Source: Bidens hawaiensis
Lineage: Eukaryota > Streptophyta > Magnoliopsida > Asterales > Asteraceae
DNA length: 64,000 nucleotides
Direction: 5' to 3'
Assembly (NCBI GenBank): GCA_021521415.1
Contig: JAIQDT010003766.1
Location: forward strand, 186,001 to 250,000
The position numbers and the translations under genes were made by a program. The notes below the pieces were generated by a model that worked only from the letters and a program-made list of their open reading frames with translations, did no database searches and had not been told where the DNA came from. Of the stretch, positions 22,801-33,741 are shown piece after piece (position 1 is the first letter of the stretch; each line of letters opens with the position of its first letter).

Positions 22801-22997
22801 CACGAATGACATTTCTTAATTAAATTTAATTACCTTTTGAATTAAATAAATTATTCCAACTGTCTAAACTCGTAGATATATTGATTACACATGACATATG
22901 AAATTAAATACACCATCTATAGATAAATAGATATATATGTGCTAAATGTATATTACATCTTCACGTTCCTTATATTCGTTCATACTTATACAGTGCA

Positions 22998-25900
22998 ATG
23001 GCCGATCAATTGAATCAAGACCTACCCGTTGCTCCTCATGAACAAGAATAACACCAAGAGCAGGAACAACCTCAACAACAAGATGAAATTATTTTGCTAC
23101 CATATGACAAGAAGCACAACATATGTGCTTATGTTGACTCAGACGTTGCTGATGTAGCTAAATTTGGAGATATGTTGGCTTTTCTAAGACGGTCAGTGAT
23201 ACATTACACCATCACTGCTCGACCTAAGGTGTATCTGAGTATTATCAGGCAGTTTTGGGCTACTGCTGAGTATGTTAAGGTGGAGAATCATATTCGAGCC
23301 ACAATTAATCAAACTCCTATTACAATTGATGTTGAAGTGATTAGAAGAGTGCTTCGATTTGGTGACAACGATAATAACCCAAGTGAGTTTGAAAAGAGAT
23401 TGATCAAGGGTTTATTTACACGTGTTCGTTATGCTAGAGATGTCGAAGAGTCCATGCTTAACAAGAATGGCTTGTGCCCTCCTTACAAGTATCTTTTACA
23501 CATACTGATTCATTGCATGGGTGGTCGTAAAGGTGGATTTGATGAATGTCACAGTAGTTTACAATCGGCATTCGTGGCACTCATTCTCAACAAACCATTC
23601 AACTTCTCGGAAATGGTCTTTGATCATTTGAAAGAGCAAGTCCAGCAAATGACTCAGTCGAAGAAGTTTTTAATGTATCCTCGATTCTTGCAGTTGATAA
23701 TTCAAGATTTGATACCAAACTTGGTTATTGATCAAACTTCGGTGGATAATGTTCTTCCTTTGGAACACATGACGGCTGACACTGTACGACGAATGAATAT
23801 TTAACGTAAGCAGAGGCCACGGGATAAATGTATGATTGGTCATATAATTAATCCGAATTATGTATGTCCTCCTAATGAACGTTGGATCCATGACGACTCG
23901 GATTCCGAGCGTGAAGGGGGAGAAGGTGGGAACGATGATGATGATAATAATGATGGAGATGGTGGGAATGGTGGAGCTGGTGATGCCTCTTTTCAAGAGC
24001 AACAAGATGCGGTAAACGTTGCGTTAGTTGCCACCATTGCAGCTCAACAAGAAAGAAAGCGAAAAGGGAAAGCAGTGGCAACTAGAGAACCATCAAAGAA
24101 AAGACGTGTATCAACTGGGGCTGGGGTAATTATTGGTGTGCCACCACCTCGTCAATCAACGCCTCAACACTCGGTAGTGCCGCCTACTACTAGCACTCCG
24201 ATGCTCACATTGACGACGACGTTGGTGTCTCATGAAAGACTTGGTTTAATTCCACAAATGGCTTTATCTGAAATACCAAGGCCTCCTGCTACATGGTCTA
24301 CTGTCCCTCCAACACCATCCATGAGGCCTCCCCTTCCTCCTCTTCCTCCTCCTCCTCCTCCCAGTGATGTCTCTTTTATAAGAATCACTCAGCCTCAAGG
24401 ACCGATCCAACCTGTCCATCCATCCCTATACAACTTGCCACCGAACTGTCAGACTGATATGCTGTTGAATCTTCTCCATCTTTATGAAAACCAAATGTCT
24501 GCTAACCGTCAAAATCAGGAACGACTTATGGAGAATCAAAGACGGATGATGAGTTATATTTCTTTTTGTCAAAAGGAGACTAAAGCGCTACGTGCGATTG
24601 TTGAGTCTCAGGGAGTAAAAATGAAGGAACAAGAGGATCTAATCTTGCAGCTGACTTGCAAAGAGGATGCCTTAAAGAAACTCAAAAATGATGATCAAGA
24701 TCCTGACGAGTCTGGTGCAGGAGGTGAGCCTAAACAAACGCATGGCTCATCTTCCGGTGCTGGTACAAGTGGCGGTGAGGACTCGAGTAAACAGGTTGTT
24801 GTGTATCAAGATCCATCTGCCGCTAAGCCAATTGAAATGATTGAGGCTAACACTGTGATATTTGTGGATGGATCGGGGGTGGTTAAAATTGTGGTGAACA
24901 GGGATGAGATAGAGGTTGGTGAGTTCGTTGATAGGTCTCTAACACGAGAGCAGATTTCCATATTGCTTGGGTTGAATGATGAACAGTTAACTGTGTTAGA
25001 GACTGAGCCTGACGCTGAGGTAGTGAATGAGGAAGGTATATCAGAGGTTCCGTCTTTTCTAATGAATACGGATTTTATTTACGAAGACGAGGATGTTGAG
25101 ATGGAAGACGTCACTGCTGAGGAGTATCCGGACTTGTTTCAACACACAAACGTTGATCAAGGTGCTCCAGTATTCGATGAGAAAACGTTCAAAGTTGCAG
25201 AGGATGATCTGGTGAAGGCTTCTAAGGGTAAACAGGCAGCTGATGCCGTATGCAAATCACTTGAAGTAATAACTGATACCGATATTGCTAAGTGGTTCAG
25301 CTATAAAAAGGTGAGTAAGATTATCAAGGCATATCAGTATGTTGATCAAGAGCGAAAAGACATAGTTACAACTTGGGTCAAAGCAAACCAACTGACCTCC
25401 TTCAAGCCTGTATCCAAGGTACATGGTGATATTGTTTCATGGCTTTATGATTCCGAGCTTAAGGTATGTATAATTAAATGGGAGAAGGGGATCCAGTACT
25501 ACAAAACGATAATGGACGTTCTGACATTACCGCGGTGGGATGTTCGTACCCTCGCGCGTCGTCCATTTATCAATCGTGGTGGCTACCGGACAGCTGAGTG
25601 GTTTCATCAACACTTACTGTTCGAGGTCAATCATGGCTTCAAGTTCTTCAAGCCCCATGTCCCGAGACGTAAACGTATTGACGAGATTGATCCAAGGACT
25701 GGCTGGAGGAAACTTGTTCTTAGGGTAAAGCCGCCGAAGACGTTGAAGCGGGTACCTATGAAGACGATGCCCCAACACATGCATCTCTCGTTTGACCGCT
25801 GGTACTATGATAATCGTACTGGCGAGGCCTTCATTGTGCTTGGTAAAGGACTGAAAACTGAGCTTATCAAGATTATCAACCCTATGTGGTTGGTTAATTT

Positions 25901-26057
25901 ATCGGAGACCGACAATGACGTGTTACACAAGAACCAGATTCTGATTGAGCGCAATGAAGACTACGACCTGGCTATGCAATTCCAACGCGTTGTGCGTGTT
26001 TGTTATGAAAACAGAATTCATAGTTGCAGAGACTGGCAGTCCAAGCGTTTCAAGTAA
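22998..26057 (+). pseudogene. Element A accessory ORF (SIRE-type third ORF), two stops
   Basis: Start MADQLNQD matches MADQVNQD in element B. About 1,020 codons with in-frame TAA at 23049 and 23802. Layout: conserved N-terminal domain at residues 30-246 (SIIRQFWATAE..., LLHILIHCMGGRKGG, KFLMYPRFLQLII); an acidic glycine/asparagine-rich tract; a bipartite NLS-like cluster KRKGKAV...KKRRV near residues 354-372; a proline-rich stretch near 427-456; a coiled coil near 487-564; and a conserved C-terminal domain near 757-1015 (VHGDIVSWLYDSELKV, NPMWLVNLSETDNDVLHKNQ). No signal peptide or membrane segment is apparent. It occupies the place of the envelope-like ORF of SIRE elements, but the NLS-like cluster points to the nucleus. 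The function is not established. Confidence 0.8.
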
Positions 26058-26080
26058 CTTAAAGACAAAGAGCTCAAGAC

Positions 26081-26091
26081 GAGGGGGTGTC
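26081..26091 (+). other. Polypurine tract, element A
   Basis: GAGGGGGTGTC directly precedes the LTR start TGTTAGTGCA. Element D has the equivalent AAGGGGGAGTC before TGTTGGTGCA. Confidence 0.7.
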
Positions 26092-26182
26092 TGTTAGTGC
26101 ACGGTTTTGCGTCTTGAGTCTTTGTAATTATCTTTAACGTATTTGTCATTTTTGTTTAATGTAATAAACAAATATTTATCTG

Positions 26183-26350
26183 TTTAGTTCGTTATATGTA
26201 ATGTCTAGTTCGCTAAGATTGTTTAGCGAACTAAGACTTAAGTTTATTCCCTCCTGATTCGTTAGGGGATGTTAACGAATCAGGGGGTGTTTCGTTAAGT
26301 TATGTATGTAACGAAGTAGTGTCTAGTTCGTTAGGAAATGTTAGCGAACT
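26183..26350. repeat. Inverted-motif array in element A 3' LTR
   Basis: Three facing pairs: TAGTTCGCTAAG/TTAGCGAACTA, GATTCGTTAG/TTAACGAATC and TAGTTCGTTAG/TTAGCGAACT, plus single copies TTCGTTAAG and GTAACGAAG. The array lies immediately upstream of the TATA box. Confidence 0.8.
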
Positions 26351-26361
26351 GGACCTATCTT

Positions 26362-26371
26362 CTATTTATAG
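26362..26371 (+). promoter_or_regulatory. LTR TATA box, element A 3' LTR
   Basis: CTATTTATAG about 12-15 bases after the last array motif; conserved in the 5' copy and, as CTATATATAG, in element B. Confidence 0.55.
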
Positions 26372-26606
26372 TGAACTCTGTTCACAAGTAATTTAAGTTT
26401 GGAGAGATAATTAACGATACGCTGTCCAAACTCTCTCTCGATCTTCATACTTAATCTTATTCAACTACTAATATACTGATAATATATATACATATACTAC
26501 ATATAATCAAACGTAATTATGAGCTAGATCCATATAGAGAATTAATCGAATACACACGGATCTGAGATCTGTAATAGTTATTAGGATTGATTTCCGGGTT
26601 CCAACA

Positions 26607-27500
26607 ATATTGTTGAATACTGTAAACTTAATTTGATTTTTACGGGTTAAATGTAGGTAAATAGATCGTTTGGTACAAATTAAATACATTTGGCTCAAAT
26701 TTGTTACGGGTAAAAAAAGAGGTAATCTAAATATTTAAAAAAAAAATTGAGAATGCAAATAGATTTATCTTCAAACCTGTTACGGGTTCAAAGTTTTGAG
26801 TTGAAAATGTAAAAAAAAATGAAAGTTAGAATTTCAAATGTGATTGGGTTTCGAATTTATTTTTAAGGACATTTTTGGAAATAGTCAAAAGATTCAGGAT
26901 TTTGCACATTGATTATTTTTCCCATGACTATTAAAATTTAAAACAAAATGATAAACACTTTCGACATGCCACTTCCAGAGTTCAGGGCTATCAATGCTTA
27001 TAACTTTTATCAAATTAGAAATATTTGTGTCAGCATTGATTTTTCCTTGAATAGTGATAAGAATGTTGTATGTGAAGCATGTCGTACAAATTATGCTTAA
27101 GTGAAGCAAAATATTCACAAAATTTAACGGGTTAACTTGCTATTTTTTTTCAATTGGCAAAGTCGAGAAGCTCCTCAAACTTATCAAAATCATTTTTATG
27201 GTGTAGCTAATAACTATTATTATATGAGAAGTATTATCCGAAATTGGTTCATAACCAAATTTCTTTCAATTATAAATATATGATACTGAGAATAATTTTT
27301 CAATAAATAGAGTGTTTTTGGGTATGTTTTTGTACGTGCCTTATTTTTTTTTATTAAATTCATTTTTCTTTTGAAAAAATCAATTTGTGATATAAATAAA
27401 ATCAGTTTATGTATAATAATACAAGCATAAATGTAATACGTTTTTCTATATAGATTATGTATTGCTTTATTTGTAACTTAATTATAAATTATTTAGATCA
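26607..27500. other. AT-rich intergenic
   Basis: No gene recognised. Repeated phrase TTACGGGTT(A/C) near 26640-26790. It may be body of the Helitron ending at 27530, but no 5' terminus was identified. Confidence 0.4.
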
Positions 27501-27530
27501 TCCCGTGTGTTACACAGGCTCTAAAACTAG
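27501..27530 (+). mobile_element. Helitron 3' terminus
   Basis: CCCGTGTGTTACACAGG can fold into a short hairpin and is followed by CTAAAACTAG and then T. This is the hairpin-plus-CTAG ending of plant Helitrons. Confidence 0.6.
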
Positions 27531-27851
27531 TTCAATAATATAAGCAAATCAATGAAATTGTATCTTTTAACCAAAAACCAAAATTAGATAAATGTAACTT
27601 AAAAGGGTTACAAATCTAATCCCAATAATATTGAAAAACTAGAAAATAAATGTTAATATTACAAACACTACACTCGAAGGAGATACTGGGTGATTTAGCC
27701 TCGCATGCTTATAATGGTATTTTCAATCTTTTTTAGTCCAACTAACATGACGGAGACGGGTGGAAACTGCGTATATCCAAGTCAGTCGTTAAAACTCTTT
27801 TGTCTCCTGCATGACGTTCAAAAAGCAAGACCTTCAGCCCATGATTCAGTT

Positions 27852-28390
27852 TAGAGGTGCACAAAAACCCCGAACTCGGAACCGGTCCCGAAATAAAAAC
27901 CCGGAACCGGTTTTTTTAATACCCGGGTTCTTAATACCCGACCCTACCCGTAGGGTACGGATAGGGTATGCATTTTGGCACTAAAACCCGAACCGGGCCC
28001 GATTTGTACCCGGTAAGACCCGAAAACCCGAACTGGTTCCATACCCGGTATCGGGTTCTTCCGATACCCGAAACCGGGTATTTCAAATACCCGATGTATT
28101 CTTGAAAAATACATTAAAAATACCCGAAAAATACCCCTAAAAGTGCAAACTTTTAAAAAATCCAATCTATACCCGGAAAAACCCCGAAAAAACCCGTAAA
28201 TAGGTTTTTTTTTTAATACTTGATAATAGGGTATTCAAATACCCGGTTCTATACCCGACCCGAACCCGATGCATAGGGTATGGTTTTTAGAGACAATACC
28301 CGACCCAATTATTACTAATACCCGGCCATACCCGAACCCGGTTCTATACCCGAACCCGGGTATTTAAAAAACCCGATTTGTGCACCTCTA
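27852..28390. mobile_element. hAT-type MITE filled with ACCCG/GGGTA repeats
   Basis: Perfect 14-base inverted ends TAGAGGTGCACAAA and TTTGTGCACCTCTA, flanked on both sides by ATTCAGTT (27844-27851, 28391-28398), an exact 8-bp target duplication as for hAT elements. The 539-bp interior consists mostly of degenerate ACCCGAA, ACCCGG and GGGTAT phrases and codes for nothing. Confidence 0.85.
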
Positions 28391-28398
28391 ATTCAGTT

Positions 28399-28647
28399 TA
28401 TGGTCTATTTAATTTTTTTGGGCCTAGTTTTTTTAACTAGTAGCAGCCCACCACCAATTACCGATTCCTATCATATTGAATTGGTAAGAATTCTGATTAT
28501 TGGAAATAGTGGACTGGTTTGGTTAATTTAACGCGGTTGACCAAGTTATCACCCGTAAGAGTTACACATTGGGCAACGAACTAAAATCCGCTTAAATTGT
28601 TTAACCAGTAAATAAAGAATATAGTTACGATGGAATTATTATTTATA
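28399..28647. other. Short intergenic stretch
   Basis: Nothing recognised. Confidence 0.4.
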
Positions 28648-28728
28648 TGTAACATCCCAAAATTTCGAATAAAACTGTTAATATATATTATTTATTTTAA
28701 CGGAAAAGTTTACCCGAGTTAGTAAATA

Positions 28729-28765
<37 letters not shown>

Positions 28766-29500
28766 GGGAGATAAGTAGGCTATTTAGATGGAGCTAATTA
28801 TGGACCAAAAAGGAAAGATGGGTCTTAAGTCCATGGGATTAAGGGAATATAAATACCCCTTAAACCCTAATTCTTTCCATTTACATCCATCTTATCCATC
28901 TTATTCTCTCTACACCATAAAAACACACACAAACTTTCCATAATCGGCCGCAAGAGAGAAGGTGAGATCAAAGATCAAACGAGTAAAGATTCTTGATTTA
29001 TCTTCGATATTCAAGCTAGTTACACGATTCAAGCTCATATAACCACTCTAACCGTGACCTAACAAGCACATAAAGATATGTTCTTGACCTTAAAGGTTAC
29101 ATTTTTATGAACGGTTTGCCATGAAACTTAATCCTAGAGTAGATCGGGTCTAGATGTTTCATAAAAATGCAAACTTGATGTTAAGGATGAACTCAATCAA
29201 CTTGTTACCTAAAGACCAAGCTAAAACTGGTTTGAAATTGATAAAAGGTTTAAACTTTATACCTAAATGGGGTTAAATCTCGTAAGGAAATGCTAATGGG
29301 TGTAAAACGGTTGGGATGAGTAGAAAGGGTGGTTAAGGTTCATGATATGAACCATAAAACAATTAACTGAGCTAGGTAAAAGTTATAAAAATAGAAAGAT
29401 GAGCTGAACACACCCAACCTGAGGGTTCTCGGCCAAGACTGAGGGTTCTCGGCCAACCCATGTTCTCAGCCAAGTATGGGATCTCGATTAACAATAACAT
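28648..29500 (+). mobile_element. LTR-like block (probable Ty3 LTR fragment)
   Basis: It starts TGTAACATCCCAAAATTTCG, a beginning I associate with plant Ty3 LTRs. It contains a TATA box (AATATAAATA at 28846-28855) followed by transcript-like sequence with AAACCCTAATTC. An (AAT)n microsatellite lies within. A tandem phrase CTGAGGGTTCTCGGCCAA occurs near 29400-29460. No partner LTR or coding region was found, so it may be a solo or truncated LTR; the right border is approximate. Confidence 0.35.
28731..28765. repeat. (AAT)n microsatellite
   Basis: About eleven uninterrupted AAT/TAA triplets. Confidence 0.9.
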
Positions 29501-29554
29501 AAATAATTAAGCATAGAATATAACTTTGTTTAGCTTTATAAAAAAATGATGTAT

Positions 29555-29928
29555 ACTAATTAAGCCTATATATTAAAATAATTTTTACTAGAGACGGCAT
29601 ATGAAATTGAAAATTTTAATTGAGTCAACTAATTAAAAATAAATGTATAAACTAACCTCAAAGGATGTTTATTATACGGGATATGATACAATTAATTAAG
29701 CCTATGTATATACTATATTTCTTTATTAAAATAATGTTTACTAAAGAAGAGATAATATAATATTCATGTATAATATAAGATAATAATATACAAACAGAAA
29801 TATAAGATTTTTAGTTTAAGATATACAATATATTTTATTATGTTGTACCATATTTTGAATCTCCGAATATTTGATTTAATAGACAATTCTGATAATTAAG
29901 CCTATATATTAAAATAATGTTTAATGTC
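29555..29928. repeat. Dispersed short repeats AATTAAGCCTATATATTAAAAT
   Basis: ATTAAGCCTAT followed by ATTAAAATAAT occurs three times (near 29557, 29692 and 29896), with variable sequence in between, in an AT-rich stretch ending at the element C LTR. Confidence 0.6.
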
Positions 29929-30888
29929 TGTTGGGTTTTAACAAGATTATCAAAGTGATAAAATCCCTATTTTACCAAAAACGCAGTGGATATAAAAGTT
30001 TTAAATCTTGTTAATATGATATGTATAAAACCAATTTTAAACATGCAAAACCCAAACCCGGATCCAAATACGAATTACACACTATCAAATACATGCATGT
30101 CACTATAAGTCCATGCATGTTACTACTACCTTTCAATATGACAAAACCGGGTGAAAGAGATGATGATTGAAAGGTAAGAACTTGAATATGGAAGCTCCTC
30201 AAGCTAGCATACCCCAAGCTTCAACAACACACCACTTCTGGCTAGGATTTGCACTTGAAATTTTCTTCTTCTTTTCTTATGTTGGATGAAAATACCCAAG
30301 AGAGGAAGAGAGAAAAGTTTACTTGGAAATTATGTGTGTTATGAAAGAATGAAAGAGAAAGACTTGGTTTTATTTAAAGGCATCTTTCTCTCCACCAATA
30401 ATAACCATTGCATGTCTCCACTCACCTTGCATGTCTCCACTCAAACATATAATAATATTACATTTGAAAGAGTTATTATCTTTTTCTTTTATAAAACTTT
30501 AAACATATATATATATATATATATATATCCATACATATATATTTTTATAAGTTTATAACTTATAACTTATAAAACCTATTATATGTTAAGAGACATGCTT
30601 GGTTATTATTATTCACATATTGTTATTTAACCAACTTAAATAACACTATGTAATGTTCTTTCATAAAACATAAATCATCCATATGATTTGTTTATTACAC
30701 AAGTACATTTTATTTAGAAACCCCTTTCCAAATAACTCAAGTGTTAATATTCATTTGTTATGATCACATCATATATGAACGAATATTATCGGTGTTTGTC
30801 TAGTTTGTTATTGGGTATGACCCGACTTGGATCATAACGTACTAGCCACATCAATTTAATATGTCTCTTGGGCAGACCGAGTCCAACA
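29929..30888 (-). mobile_element. Copia element C, 3' LTR (960 bp)
   Basis: The plus strand runs from TGTTGGGTTTTAAC to GAGTCCAACA, giving inverted ends TGTTGG/CCAACA. A polypurine tract lies next to it on the internal side, which fixes the minus-strand orientation. A (TA)n run lies near 30507-30530. No matching 5' LTR is present on the other side of the element. Confidence 0.7.
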
Positions 30889-30903
30889 ATCTCCCACTTG
30901 CAC
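30889..30903 (-). other. Polypurine tract, element C
   Basis: On the minus strand GTGCAAGTGGGAGAT immediately precedes TGTTGGACTCGG, the usual arrangement before a 3' LTR. Confidence 0.65.
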
Positions 30904-31662
30904 AAGATACATAGAAGATTGATGCAAGTAGCAAATACCGCCTAACTACGGTTTACTACCCCTAATACGTATGACGAAGTGCCATTCAATAACATCATCC
31001 CTTTCAAGTCCCATACTTGAAATGATTTAGGTGAAACTATCATTTATCCTTTTGCCACAAATGTCATGTTAAATCCAGAGACACAGAGTGATCATTCTCT
31101 GTTGATTTAACTTGTCAGGCCTTAGACATTTAACTCTCAACGAATAAGAGGGACAAATCCCATATTGACTACATACGTCTCTCACTATCACCTTGTACTA
31201 TACTTGAGCTTAGCCTTATGTACTGACATATTTCAGAGCAGCGAAGAACTAAGTCAAAGCATAATAGTCGATGAATATCAAGACCCAATATGTATCTCAG
31301 GTCGGAGGATACAATGAAGTTCGCCTTTACTCAAATTTACTTATGATCACAAATCCCAAGGATTCCATGCAGTAAAATTGAGAGCGGGTCAGTCCAATAT
31401 TTATCCCATAAATATCTATGAACCTTGGCAGCAACCCTTTGCTATATTCATACCTCATGAATATCTACCAATCCAAGTTCATAATAGTCTTACTTTCACA
31501 TTTGTTCCCACAAATATGAATGACTACGGACGTTTAGAATAATTCAAATTATTCACGATTTAAACATACTAAAATGGAACATAACTCAAGAACATGACCA
31601 TAACCAAAACCATATGATTGAGTTAAAATAAAATTGTTCCAATATCCAAATACAAATTTTGA
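30904..31662 (-). other. Element C 3' noncoding region
   Basis: About 760 bases between the polypurine tract and the end of pol. No ORF or repeat recognised. Confidence 0.5.
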
Positions 31663-32310
31663 TCAAATCCAATCACTAGAATATCGAAGTCCTAAGGCGC
31701 AAGTATGACTCTCATGCTTCGGCCTTTCAAGGAGTTTCGTGAGTGGGTCCGCAATGTTTTGATCAGTGTGAACTTTGCGAATACATATCTTTCCCTTTTC
31801 AACTTCATCCCTTATGTAGTTGAATCTCCGCGTCTTTTGATGTGCGCGGGGTTCCTTGATTTGAGCAATCGCACCCTCGTTGTCACAAAAGATCTCTAGA
31901 GGGTCCTGAATGGTACGAACCACTCCTAGATCGGCAATGAACTTTCTAATCCATGCAGCTTCTTGAGCTGCCAGGGAGGCAGCGTTGTATTCAGATTCAG
32001 TGGTGGATAAAGCTACCACGTCTTGTTTTGCACTCTTCCATGAGACAGCACCATCATTGAGAACGAAAACGTATCCCGATTGTGATCGAGAATCATCTCG
32101 ATCAGTTTGGAAACTCGCATCAGTGTAACCCTTTACAACGAGTTCCTCCTCACCAGAGCCATATATTAGAAACATATCCTTAGTCCTTCTAAGGTATTTC
32201 AATATGCTCTTAACAGCCATCCAATGGCTAGTTCCCGGATTTTGTTGATATCGTCTTGTCATGCTCAAGGCGCATGACACATCCGGTCTAGTGCAAATCA
32301 TGGCATACAT
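31663..32310 (-). pseudogene. Element C, RNase H domain
   Basis: The minus-strand frame of 215 codons contains [20 protein letters not shown], then YTDASFQTDRDDSRSQSGY (RNase H first acidic motif), SKQ-like SAKQDVVALSTTESEYNAAS (glutamate motif) and FCDNEGAI (third aspartate), ending HTDQNIADPLTK. All parts of a copia RNase H are present in order. It overlaps the RT frame by about 23 bases in a different phase, so a frameshift separates it from RT. Confidence 0.9.
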
Positions 32311-32964
32311 GATATCCTATAGCATATGCATATGGGATACCACTCATTTTTTCTTGCTCATCCATTGAGCTTGGACACTGAGAAGCACTCAACATCGTTC
32401 CTCTTTGAATAGGTACCAAACCTTTCTTAGAGTTTTCCATCTTGAACCTTTTCAAGATCTTGTCAATGTATGCACTTTGATTCAAACCTATCAACCGCCT
32501 TGATCTATCCCTATAGATTCTTATTCCCAGAATACAGGCGGCTTCACCAAGATCCTTTATGGAAAAACAGCTTCCAAGCCAGGCTTTCACACCTTCCAAG
32601 GTTAGAATGTCATTTCCAAACAGTAATATGTCATCGACATTTATTACCAGAAAGGTTATGATGCTCCCACTAGCTTTCTTATACACACAAGCTTCATCAG
32701 CGTTTTTGATGAATCCAAATTTCTTAACTTCATCATCAAAACGGTGATTCCAACTTTTGGATGCTTGTTTCAATCCATAGATTGATTTCTTCAACTTGCA
32801 TACTTTGTTAGGATGTTGTGGATCGACAAAACCTTCAGGCTGAACCATATAAACATCTTCTTTAAGATGCCCATTTAGAAAAGCAGTTTAGACATCCATT
32901 TGCCATATCTCATAGTCATAATATGCGGCTATGGCAAACAATATCCTTATAGACTTTAGCATCG
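32288..32964 (-). pseudogene. Element C, reverse transcriptase C-terminal part
   Basis: Contains [35 protein letters not shown] and the catalytic block [12 protein letters not shown], where tyrosine of the usual YVDD is replaced by asparagine. It continues through [18 protein letters not shown]. The stretch 32849-32964 encodes the preceding YDETFSPV and WQMDV blocks; the next codon, lysine in the usual DVKTAF, is a stop. The enzyme is dead by stop, frameshift and a changed active-site residue. Confidence 0.9.
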
Positions 32965-33726
32965 TCACGGGCGAGAAAGTTTCATCATAATCACCCCTTG
33001 AGTTTGAGTGAAACCCTTTGCTACAAGTCTAGCTTTATAAGTATCCAAGTTTCCATGCATATCAGTTTTCTTCTTGAGAACCCACTTACTTCCAACCAGC
33101 TTGGAATTTAGAGGTGGAGCAACCAAGTCCCATACTTGCTTGTCATGCATGGATTGCATCTCAACATTCATGGCTTCTAGCCATTTGTCACAATCAGATT
33201 GCGACATTGCATCTCGGTATGTGGTGGGTTCATCCGAATCAACCACGTAGCATCCATCCATGAAAAATCCATATCTCTCAGGTGGGGTGCTAACTCTACC
33301 AGATTTGCGAATGTTTTGTGTGTTTTGATCAACCATTTGATCATCCTCAACAACCTCTTGTTGATTGCTAGTGTCAACCAAACGTGTATCGGCTTGTAGT
33401 TCTCGATCCTCTTCGAGTTCTACAGTTCTATCAGTTCCTTCCATAAGGAACCTTCTTTCCAAGAACTTAGCCTTTCGAGCTATAAACACTTTATGCTCGC
33501 TTGGATTGTAGAAATAATATCCCATCGAATCCGTGGGATATCCTACAAATATACACTTAGTGGATCGACATTCAAGTTTGTCAGGGGTGTAGATCTTAAC
33601 ATAAGCCTCACAACCCCATACCTTTAAATATGAAAATTTTGGAGCCTTTCCATGCCATATTTCAAAAGGTGTCCTATCCACTTTCTTGGTTGGTGCCATA
33701 TTTAAAATACGGACAGCAGAGATCAC
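32965..33726 (-). pseudogene. Element C, integrase C-terminus and RT N-terminus
   Basis: The minus-strand frame of 253 codons has the integrase C-terminal block TPFEIWHGKAPKFSYLKVWG, then CIFVGYPTDSMGYYFYNPSE, an acidic linker, and RT entry KWLEAMNVEMQSM with SKWVLKKKTD and YKARLVAKGFTQTQG. A frame change after this block separates it from the rest of RT. Confidence 0.9.
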
Positions 33727-33741
33727 AGCGAAACCCCAAAA

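Larger units (their letters stand above)
19842..22997 (+). other. Conserved noncoding block between pol and accessory ORF, element A
   Basis: Over 3 kb without a gene. It aligns closely with the same interval of element B (43624-44474 plus 50430-52731). Parts also match the leader of element D on the minus strand (the GGTCCT...GATAGCC units and a TTGGGGTGA-TTTGG segment). Short imperfect repeats such as AAAAATCAAAAATATTGTG occur after the pol stop. Conservation among three copies without coding potential suggests an RNA or regulatory role. Confidence 0.7.
26092..26606 (+). mobile_element. Element A, 3' LTR (515 bp)
   Basis: Starts TGTTAGTGCACGG after the polypurine tract and ends GGGTTCCAACA, giving TGTTRG/CCAACA inverted ends. 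It contains the inverted-motif array (26183-26350) and a TATA box. It matches the truncated 5' LTR at 12993-13312 and the LTR of element B at 55822-56360. Confidence 0.85.

Noticed and set aside
27880..28380. Interstitial telomere repeat
   Set aside because: Plant telomeres are TTTAGGG; the units here are ACCCG/GGGTA variants inside a bounded hAT-type MITE.
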